64,000 nt of DNA from the NCBI GenBank assembly GCA_036023115.1, contig JAYKKT010000089.1, forward strand, positions 16,486,501 through 16,550,500, written 5' to 3'. Of this stretch, positions 50,804 through 59,638 are shown in pieces. Position 1 is the stretch's first letter, and each line of letters opens with the position of its first letter. The notes under the pieces are model-generated. The model saw only the letters and a list, made by a program, of their open reading frames with translations. It had not been told where the DNA came from and did no database searches. Made by a program: the position numbers and the translations under genes. This DNA comes from Brasenia schreberi (taxonomy: Eukaryota; Streptophyta; Magnoliopsida; Nymphaeales; Cabombaceae).

Positions 50804-53800
50804 TGTAGACGCGCGAAAAATCCCCGCCTCTTCGTCCCTTCCGGGGGCTTGGAGTGGATCTTCTCGTGTGTCTAAGGCCTATGTATACAAATAGGGCGTG
50901 CCAGCTAGCTTACTTAAGCTAGCGAAGATATTTTGAACACTGACTTCTAAACGTGGCGACTGTGAGCAAGTAAGCTCTTGTCGTCGCAGACCTTCTTGCA
51001 CCGATGCGCAAGGGTCAGTCTGTACGCTTTGCAAAAGTCGAGTTTTGGGGAGAAAGTCTACGAAGCGATTCGAGGTGTCTATTTCGGGTCTTTAAGATGC
51101 GATTTGCATATTTTAGATCACGTGGATTTGCACGTGCCTAAGTCTTTTCTTTTATCCCTTTTCGGGCCACCTAGTTTGTGTGTTATGAACACTCCACTAC
51201 ATGGGCGAATTCGAGCGGGGCTTGCTTTGATGCAATATGCGTCCTACCTCGTGGTATGGCGTAGATGCAATGCAAACTCACGCTACTCCAAAGGGAAAAC
51301 CCGAAATGTAAAGACAATACTGAAGGGAAATAACAAAAGGGAAATAACCGAAGGGAAATAACCGAAGGGAAATAACCGAACGGAAATATGTATATATCTT
51401 ATGTATATGAGCCCTTACTCGGGTCTTACAAATAAGAGCGAAGGCTCAATGTGGGTGCGTGCTTGAATTGAAAGACTTACACACACGACCTGAAATTAAA
51501 CCCAAATATAAATTGCAGTATGGCCTTGACTAAGGTCTTGGGAGTAAGAGCGAAGGCTCAATGTGTGTGAAAGTGCTTGAATTAAAAGACTTACTCACAC
51601 GACATGAAATGAAACCCAAATAGTATAGGTCGGCCCTTACTTGGGTCTTTCAAATAAGAGCGAAAGCTCAATGTGTGTGAGAGTGCTTGAATTGAAAGAC
51701 TTACTCACACGACATGAAATGAAACCCAAATAGTATAGGTCGGCCCTTACTTGGGTCTTTCAAATAAGAGCGAAAGCTCAATGTGTGTGAGAGTGCTTGA
51801 ATTGAAAGACTTACTCACACGACATGAAATGAAACCCAAATAGTATAGGTCGGCCCTTACTTGGGTCTTTCAAATAAGAGCGAAAGCTCAATGTGTGTGA
51901 GAGTGCTTGAATTGAAAGACAACGCACCCAACTTAAACAAAACCCTTCGAAAATGAAAGTATATATGTACACTTATATATTAGGGGCTGATTAGGCCCGT
52001 GTGTGCTAAAAATCGTGCACAACTAAGAGAGTGCACGTGTGTGGTTGTGCCAAGCCACGTTATTACAAGCGGGGGGAGACCATGCTCCGTTATTACAACC
52101 CCGTATCAAATTGAATCTCAAGCAAGTATACAACTAAGGACCGAGTTTAGACACTTACGAGTAGCTGGTCCGTAGAGGTCTTGCTTGAGCGTGGGCTTGG
52201 CCTTGGGCTGCAAGTGGGAGCTCCGCGAAGGTAGGTGATCAAGGGTGCTGGCCGGCTGCAAGTGGGGCGCGGGATAGGCGCCTCGAAGGTGGCCGGTGGC
52301 AAGTAGTTGGCGGCTCCAAGTAGGGGTTTAAAGTGGCTGAATGAGTGGATTCTTAGGGTCACTAGGGGAGTTGAGAGTTTAGGGAAGCTGGACCTAAAAG
52401 GTGAGCTGGTGGGAAAGGCCGAATGGGACACCTAGGGGAAGGCCGAATGGGAGATGATGGCTAGGTAGTGGCCGGCAATTTGGGTTATACTAGGTTCGGC
52501 TCGGTTGAAGTGGTGGTGACAAAGGGGCTGAGATGAAGGTAGGATGGGTGGCTAAGAGTGGAGAGGTGGTAGAGAGGGGCTTTGAGGGAGTTTGGGGTAC
52601 TTACCGAATGGGGAGAGGTGGCAGATGAAGTGGGAAGCAGGCGGGCAGGTGGCTGTTGGCTGGTTCGGTTGGGTGGAGGTGATGGCGTCTGGCTGAGGGG
52701 TGGTGGTGGTGGATGGAAGAGGGAAGGTGGCGGAGCAGGTGGCGGCTGGTGGAGCAAATGGAGCAGGCGGAGGTGGGGAGTGGTCCCGGCTGGGTGAGAG
52801 AAGGGAGAAGGAGAGGGCCCGGCTGGGTGAGATCGTGGTTCCCACTTGGAAAACCCGCCCACAAGGAGGGGGGTTTAAATAGGGGATGGGTAGGTCGGTT
52901 AGGGCTGGGTTGTGGGTAGTGGTTAGGTGGTTTAGGTAGGGTGGTATGTAGATAAGGTGGGCTGGAAGGGGTTGGGCCAGATATTTTAAAACTAGGGGTT
53001 TGGGTAAATCGTGGGCTAAGGGTGGTTTAGGGGTTTAGGGCTAGGTTAGGTGGTTGGGTTTTAGGGTGAGGTTTAGTGAGCTAGGTTAGGTGATTAGGCT
53101 AGGTTTAGGCTAGGATTAGGGAAATTAATCTAGGTTTAGGGAAGGATTAGGGAAGTGGGTTAGGTGATTAGGTTGGGATTAGGCCGGGATTAGGGAAGTG
53201 TGTTAGGTGATTAGGTTCAGATTAGGGGTGGATTAGGGGTTTAGGCTAGGATTAGGCATTTTGGGTTAGGTTTAGGTGAGGGAGCTCCCTTAGCATGGTC
53301 CATAGACCTTGATCACCCCATGTTGGTGCAGCCCTAGGTTAGGTTTTAGCTAATTACAAGCTTAAACCCACTCAATTAGGCTAACCCACATGATTAAACC
53401 CAAACTTGACACACAAGTCAAGCTTAATACAACACTCTTGATATTTTTCACCCCCACTCTCTCTCATGCCCAATATCCCACGTGAATTTCAAGTGAGCCC
53501 CACCTCCATTTATGAGAAGGTGATGTGGGCCATGGATATGGATATTGGATTGGATCTCTGGATCCAAATCCAAATCTAAGTCCACATATGGGTTTGGATT
53601 GGAATCTGGATATATATGGTCCAGATCCAATCCAAACTGAACTCTGACTCCTTCGAGCTGGGTTCGAAACGGACAATTCGTGCGGGGCCTGACAGCATCA
53701 ATACTCCGTCTGCATTGGGTCTTCGCCAACATAGTCGTCCGCCTCCGTTTCTGCCTTCCGGAGATGACTTCAAATGCTATTTTGATAAGAACAGGGTCTT

Positions 53801-54114
53801 GGACGTTCGAGATCCTGGGGTGTGAATCAGATACAAGAGTTGCTGTGCCGGGCTCGACAGGTGCTCCGGTTCCGGGCTCTTTTTGGCTCTCCTGGTCCTG
53901 TCTTGATCGGGCCAAGCCACTTCGGGGTTTCAAAACATGTTTTAAAAGGGTTTTCAAAAGCCATATTATATGTTTTAGAAAGATAAAGTTTAAAACATAT
54001 GTACAGGGTTGTTTGGAAGGCTCCTGGGTTTCCAAACTCAAAATGGCCCTTTGGGGCTGCTTGTATAAAACCAGATGGATTTTGAGAAATTCATGGGATT
54101 TCGGGGTGTTTACA
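50804..54114 (-). mobile_element. Solo LTR, type 1, inserted in integrase of element E
   Basis: A 3311-bp reverse-oriented LTR from TGTAGACGC to GTGTTTACA with ACTTC on both sides. Hairpin 50987-51022; 107-bp repeats about 51410-51920, in four near-identical variants; shared core about 52084-52110. The TATA position is altered to a TATTTAAAC-like sequence (about 52874). The telomere-like tract is about 53010-53280, and the U3 dyad about 53595-53635. Its U3 open frame (54143-53448) is the longest such frame among the LTRs. Confidence 0.94.
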
Positions 54115-54119
54115 ACTTC
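54115..54119. repeat. Target-site duplication ACTTC, right copy
   Basis: Right partner of 50799-50803. Confidence 0.92.
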
Positions 54120-54311
54120 CATTCGAACTCCCACAAATGCCACACCATTTGAGTTGGTCTATGGCACAAATGCCATTCTCCCCATTCATACCAAATTTCA
54201 TTCATTCCATACATCACTTGCACTCGACCTCCCCCTAAAGACGTTTCAACATGCTAGAATGGCCGAGCTTGATTTATTAGATGAAAGAAGGCTCCTTGCT
54301 ATGGATCATGC

Positions 54312-54316
54312 ACATG
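54312..54316. repeat. Presumed target duplication ACATG, left copy
   Basis: Five bases before the LTR start at 54317. The right copy would lie beyond the window end, because the 3' LTR of G is itself interrupted. Confidence 0.4.
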
Positions 54317-55558
54317 TGTAAACACCCCGAAATTCCACGAACTTCTCAAAACAACCTGGTTTTATAAAAGCAGCCTCAAAGGGCCATTTTGAGTCTGGAA
54401 ACCCAGGAGCCTTCCAGAGAACCCTGTACATATGTTTTAAACTTTATATGTTTTAAATATGTATAATATGTTTTAAAACTATTAAAATATATTTTAAAAC
54501 CCAACAAAGCGAGTTTGTCCTGATCAAGACAGGACTAGAAGAGCTAAAGAGAGCCCGGAACCGGAGCACAAGTCGAGCCCGACACAGCAACTCTCGTGTT
54601 GAATCCACCCCCAGGATCTCGAACGTCCAAGACCCTGTTATAATCAGAAATCATATGAAGTCATCTCCGGAAGGTGAAAACAGAAGTGGACGATCATGTT
54701 GGCGAAGACCCAACGCAAAGGGAGTACTGATGCTGTCAGACCCCACACAAACCGTTCATTTCGAACACAGCCTGAAGGAGTCAGAATTCAGTTTGGATTG
54801 GATGTGGACCATATATATTCAGATCCCAATCCAAACCCATGTGTGGATTTGGATTTGGATTTGGATCCAGACATCCAATCCAATATCCACATCCATGGCC
54901 CACATCACCTTCTCATAAATGGAGGTGGGGCCCACTTGAAATTCATGTGGGATTATGGGCATGAGAGAGAGTGGGGGAGGATAAGATTTGAGGGTAATTG
55001 TAATTAAGCTTGACTTGTGTGTCAAGTTTGGGGTTAATCATGTGGGTTAGCCTAATTAACATGGGTTTAAGCTTGTATTAGCCAAAACCTAACCTAGGGC
55101 TGCACCAACATGATGCAACAAGGTCTATGGGTGATGCAAAGGGAGCTCCCTAGCCAATCCTAAAAAAAAACCCCTAATCCTAGCCTTTTACCCTAATCCC
55201 GTCCTAAACCTAGCCTAATCACCTAACCCACTTCCCTAATCCTGGCCTAATCCCAACCTAATAACCTAACCCACTTCCCTAATCCTCCCCTAAACCTAAC
55301 CTAATTTCCTTAAACCTAACCTAATCCTAGCCTAATCACCTAACCCACCTCACTAAACCTCACCCCAAAACCAACCCACCTAGCTAAGCCCTAAACCCCT
55401 AAACCACCCCACCTAAGCCTAGCACACCATCTACCTAAAACCCCTTGTATTAAAATATCTGGCCCCTCCTCAAAACCAGCCCACCTTATCACCACACCAC
55501 CACCACCTAAACCACCTTACCACCTCCTCAAAAGCAGCCCCAACTGCCCTTCACCAAC

Positions 55559-55568
55559 CTATATAAAC
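55559..55568 (+). promoter_or_regulatory. TATA box of type 1 LTR
   Basis: CTATATAAAC directly before a run of C and GGGGCGGG. Equivalent boxes: 22598-22605 (+), 63588-63596 (+), 2664-2657, 24912-24905 and 31677-31670 (-). Likely core promoter, with transcription starting a few tens of bases downstream. Confidence 0.65.
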
Positions 55569-56442
55569 CCCCCCCCTAAGGGGCGGGTTTTGAATTCACT
55601 CCGATCCACCGTGGCCCAACCGACCTTGGCCAATCCCCTTCCAGTCGAGCCTTCCACCTTGCTCCACCTGCTCCACTGCCTCCCAGCCAAGCTCCACCTC
55701 CATCACCACTGCTTCCACCAAGCTCCACCTCGCGCCACCTTCATCTCCCGACTGAATCCCATCCACCCGAAGCACCCGGCTGCCCCTCTTCCATCTGCCA
55801 GCTTCTTCCCCTTTCGATTAGTACCCTACCCTTAGCTCCACCTCTTCTTCACTCTCCCTCCACTCTCAACCACCCACACCACCACAACCTCCCGCCAACA
55901 CCACCTACCCGTCATCCCTACCCATTCGGCCAGACCTCCACCTTACATCACCCGCCTTGAACCACTTCGCCTAGTGACACTCGGCCACCCCACTTGGTTC
56001 CCTAGGACCTGCCCATACCCCTTTTCACCAGCCCTTAGCTCTACCTTACACCACACCCTAGCTAGCTCCCTTCCCATCCACAACATCCCTAGCCACCCTA
56101 GCAGCCGGCCACCACCAAGCTCCCCTTAGTCGGCCACTCCAACCGATTGTACCAAATCCATTCAGCCAGCCATACATTTCCATTAGGCACTCCCTTAGGC
56201 TCCCCTTTAGCATTATCTTCCTTAATACCAGCCCATCCTTAGTGACCTTCCTTAGTCACCTTAGCCCAAAACACCAAGGCAGCACCTTCCTAGCAGTCGG
56301 CCACCTTCAAGGCGTCCTTCCCGCACACCCAAGTCACCCGACCAGCATCTCCCCTTGCCGTTCAACTCCGAGGAGCTCCCTCTTGCAGCCCAAGGCGAAG
56401 CCAAGCCCACGTTCAAGCAAGTCATCTTCGGACCAGCTATAA

Positions 56443-56449
56443 GTAAGTG
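56443..56449 (+). promoter_or_regulatory. Candidate leader-intron 5' splice site
   Basis: CTATAA then GTAAGTG. The GTAAGTG is kept in the six type 1 LTRs in which I checked it: near 1765, 14858, 24063, 30801, 41930 and here. Paired with AG at 57833-57834 it would give an intron of about 1392 nt ending 26 nt before the gag ATG. Confidence 0.5.
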
Positions 56450-57723
56450 CCTAACTCAATCCTTAGTTGTAGACTTGCTTAAATTAAATTTGATACGGGG
56501 TTGTAATAACGGAGCATAGTTTCCCCCCGCTTGTAATAACGTGGCTTGGCTCACCCGCACACACGTGCACTCTCTTAGGCGTGCACGATTTTGAATACAC
56601 ACGGGCCTAATCAGCCCCTAAGATATAAATTTATGTATATACTTTAAATTACGTAGGGTTTTGCTTAAGTTGGGTGTGTTGTCTTTAAATTCTCGCACTC
56701 ACACACATTGAGCCTTCGCTCTTATTCCCAAGACCTTAGTTAAGGCCATACTGCAATTTATATTTGGGTTTAATTTCACGTTGTGTGCGTAGTACTTCAA
56801 TTCAAGCACTCACACACATTGAGCCTTCGCTCTTATTCCCAAGACCTTAGTTAAGGCCATACTGCAATTTATATTTGGGTTTAATTTCATGTTGTGTGCG
56901 TAGTACTTCAATTCAAGCACTCACACACATTGAGCTGTCACTCTTATTCCCAAGACCTTAATTAAGGCCATATTGCAAGTTATATTTGGGTTTCATTTCA
57001 TGTTGTGTGTGTAGTACTTCAATTCAAGCACGCACCCACATTGAGCCTCCGCTCTTATTTGCAAGACCCAAGCAAGGGCCCATATATACATTATATACGT
57101 ATTTCCCTTCGGCATTTACATTACAAGTCATTTCCCTTCGGTCATTTCCCTTCGGCAATTTCCATTACAAGTCATTTCCCTTCGGTCATTTCCCTTCGGC
57201 ATTGTCTTTAAATTCGGGTTTTCCCTTTGGAGTAGCGTGAGTTTGCATTGCATCTACGCCACACCACGAGTTAGGATGCATGTCGCATCAAGGCAAACCC
57301 CATACTCCCGCTCAAAGTCGCCACATTTAGTGGAGTGTTCATAACACACATCTAGGTGGCCCGTAAAGGGATAAAAAGAAAGACTTAGGCACGTGCAAAT
57401 CCACGTGATCTAAAATCTGAAAATCATACTAAAAAGGCCCGAATCAAACACCTCAAACTGCTTTCGTAGGTCCTTATATCCAAAACTCGATCTTTAAAAG
57501 CGTACAGACTGACCCTTGCGCATCGGTGCAAGAAGGTCTGCGATGACAAGAGCTTGCTTGCTCACAATCGCCACGTTAGAAGTCAGGTTCTAGAATATAT
57601 CTTCGCTAGCTTAGGTAAGCTAGCTGGCACGCCCTGTTTATTTAAATAGGACTTAGACACACGAAAAGGTTCGCTCCAGGCCTGAGAACCAGGAAGCGGA
57701 GATTTTCTGTGTCTACAGAAGAT

Positions 57724-57741
57724 TGGCATGCCCGGTGGGAT
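57724..57741 (+). promoter_or_regulatory. Primer-binding site of element G
   Basis: TGGCATGCCCGGTGGGAT, 6 nt after the LTR end; two or three mismatches from the B and C sites. Confidence 0.78.
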
Positions 57742-57859
57742 GTGAGTCTTTCAAAAATCGAGTTATTCTAGGAACTTGCGAAAAGATTTTCAAAGAGGTG
57801 TTGTTTTAACTCTGTTTTCTTTACTTGTACTTAGGAATTTTGAAAAAAGGCTCGAAAGC

Positions 57860-59143
57860 ATGTCAAAATCCAACCCAAGTGAAGTATCGAGCCAAGGCTC
57901 ATGCGCATCAAGTTCTCACTCTAGGAGGATTTTCAAAAACAAGATCAAAATAGATGAGATAGAGGACCTGAGAAGGGAATGCGAGGCCAAAATCGATGCT
58001 CTCAGCCAAGAGGCTGAAGTAGGCAATTCCTGTTCATCAAACGGTGAACAAAGGGCCAAGAAAAAATCTGAAAAACCTCGCAAGCACAAAGAGGCCTCCG
58101 TAATGGAAGGCAACCAATACCACGAGTCCTTCACACAAAAGGACCGTAAAGCCCTACAGCAGCTGCTAAAAGGGCAAAATAAAGAGAAAAGAAGTTACGC
58201 CCTGTCTGATTTCCTTCGTATGGATTATGAAACAGACAGTGATGATGAAATACCGAACTTCCATCGGTATGACGGCATGGGAGACCCTCGGTCTCACTTG
58301 CAACTTTTCTCGCGTCGAGCCCATAAGAAGAAAAAGGACTCGATGAAATGGGTGTATTGGTTCCCTTTATCCCTTAAAGGCACAGCTGCCAAATGGCTGG
58401 CTTCCTACGACTTAAGCCAGTTCGCTACTTTTGAAGAGTTAGCGAACTGCTTCATGCAAAGATTTGCACACAACGTAAAAGTCACACCAACTCTAAACAC
58501 TTTAAGGGATACGAAGCAAGGCATGAACGAAGACGTACATGCCTTCATTATACAATGGAGGTCACTTTTGGGCCAAGTGAGAGAGCCCATATCCGAAGGA
58601 TGCGCAGTCATGCTCATCTTGGATAATTTTAAAAGCGAGTTAAAAACCCTTCTCTCTCTCCATGAGATCTCAACTTTCCATAAGTTGAACAAAAAGGCAT
58701 CCCTTTTCGAAACAAACTTGAGGAAAGGGACATACGATCACTTATGGAAAGGAAATACCGTTTCTAAAACCCGCTTGGAAAAGCCCATCACTTATGGGCT
58801 ACCCACGATGGACAAAGGGGCAAAGCCCCATAAAATTGCCAATGTCCAGGTGGATCCAGGCGTGGCAGGTACTTCCAAAAATTTTGAAAAGCTAGAAAAC
58901 AAAAGGGAGCGAACCTTTCAAAAACTGATTGAAAAACGGGAGTACACACCGCTGGGGCAACCTGTGTCGGAGGTCCTAGACCTCCTACTTGCCCAGGGCA
59001 TGATAGAACTTCCCGAAATCCCCGAAGGGGTCACTTCCAAAGGGGGGTATTTAAATCGATTTTGCAAGTATCATCGGCTCAAAGGCCATGATACCAAACG
59101 TTGTTTCAACCTTTTCACAAGCATCAATTCTCCCTTATCGTAG
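57860..59143 (+). CDS. gag, open reading frame (element G)
   Basis: The only uninterrupted full-length gag in the window: 427 codons from MSKSNPSEVSSQ. The frame is also open upstream to an ATG at 57776, but that lies before the candidate splice acceptor and is not conserved, so 57860 is preferred. Residues about 28-55 form a charged coiled segment, 60-80 are basic, and about 155-300 form the Gag core (WFPLSLKGTAAKWLASYDL, FEELANCFMQRF). Residues 402-415 are the CX2HX4HX4C knuckle (second Cys replaced by His, as in other copies). The last 12 or so residues come from sequence past a deletion junction near 59105, so protease is absent. It could yield a capsid-like protein if transcribed. Confidence 0.87.
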   Translation: MSKSNPSEVSSQGSCASSSHSRRIFKNKIKIDEIEDLRRECEAKIDALSQEAEVGNSCSSNGEQRAKKKSEKPRKHKEASVMEGNQYHESFTQKDRKALQQLLKGQNKEKRSYALSDFLRMDYETDSDDEIPNFHRYDGMGDPRSHLQLFSRRAHKKKKDSMKWVYWFPLSLKGTAAKWLASYDLSQFATFEELANCFMQRFAHNVKVTPTLNTLRDTKQGMNEDVHAFIIQWRSLLGQVREPISEGCAVMLILDNFKSELKTLLSLHEISTFHKLNKKASLFETNLRKGTYDHLWKGNTVSKTRLEKPITYGLPTMDKGAKPHKIANVQVDPGVAGTSKNFEKLENKRERTFQKLIEKREYTPLGQPVSEVLDLLLAQGMIELPEIPEGVTSKGGYLNRFCKYHRLKGHDTKRCFNLFTSINSPLS

Positions 59144-59638
59144 GAGGTCTTAGAAATTTTGAAATGTTGCTTGATTTTCTTATAAAACCTCTGCTAGATT
59201 AGCGAGTGTTAAGACTCAAGTAAAGGGAAACACAAGAGGTTGAAAATCCTTAGGATTGAAGCTAAAAGGGTTTTTCCTCTCTTAAAAATGAATTGAGAAA
59301 AGCCTCGAACATCGAGCAACATAGGACCAACTCACTTGGTGTAGCAGGTCTTCATAAGCCTCCCAAGTTCGACCATTTATAATTCAAGTCTCTAGAAAAT
59401 CATCTTGCCAGCATATCATCCATTCACTCATACGTGCATGCATGGTCGTTAAAGGCATGATCCCAAATAGGACTAGAACCACATTAGGAGAAGTCCCCTT
59501 TGGCAAAAATCCCCTTTTACCGGGCTTAAGGAAAAGGTTTTTCTCAAAACTAGGACGAATCCAAGGAGAAAGCAAAAAGGGGTGTTGTCTTCTTTGCCAT
59601 TATCCAAATAAATTTGGATAATGCCAAAGAGTGGCATC
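59105..59638 (+). mobile_element. 3' remnant of element G
   Basis: From the deletion junction to the LTR. It resembles the 3' non-coding region of B (RCAAAACCTCTGCTA, GCGAGTGT[C/T]AAGACTCAA near 20875-20905) but is more diverged than gag is. Protease, all of pol and part of the 3' region are missing. It ends in a mutated PPT (AAAGAGTGG, 59626-59634). Together with the unlike LTRs this suggests G is a recombinant of two subfamilies. Confidence 0.8.
59626..59634 (+). promoter_or_regulatory. Mutated polypurine tract of element G
   Basis: AAAGAGTGG instead of AAAGAGGGG, followed by CATC and the LTR start at 59639. Confidence 0.75.

Larger units (their letters stand above)
54115..54316 (+). pseudogene. 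Integrase fragment of element E, right of solo LTR
   Basis: Resumes the integrase frame with IRTPTNATPFELVYG, a Ty3/gypsy-typical segment after the catalytic core, then ARMAELDLLDERRLLAMDHAH. It is cut at 54316 by a plus-strand type 1 LTR. The remaining C-terminal part of E does not appear further right within the window. Confidence 0.9.
54317..57717 (+). mobile_element. 5' LTR of element G (type 1)
   Basis: A complete 3401-bp plus-strand type 1 LTR, TGTAAACACCCCGAAATTCC to GTGTCTACA. Order: U3 dyad (about 54795-54840), telomere-like CCTAA tract (about 55180-55410), TATATAAA (55560-55567) with the C-run, CACC-rich leader (about 55600-56400), donor-like GTAAGTG (56443-56449), shared core (about 56498-56516), 107-bp repeats (about 56690-57090), short TTTCCCTTCGG repeats (57105-57205), hairpin 57505-57540, palindrome 57605-57624. 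It is the best plus-strand reference for a type 1 LTR. Confidence 0.94.

Noticed and set aside
51410..51920. Regular repeats suggestive of a CRISPR array
   Set aside because: The whole 107-bp unit is repeated with no unique spacers, in an LTR of a plant retrotransposon.
53680..54321. 213-codon plus-strand frame joining LTR antisense sequence to integrase residues
   Set aside because: The fusion is created by the solo LTR boundary; only the part from 54115 is genuine integrase sequence.
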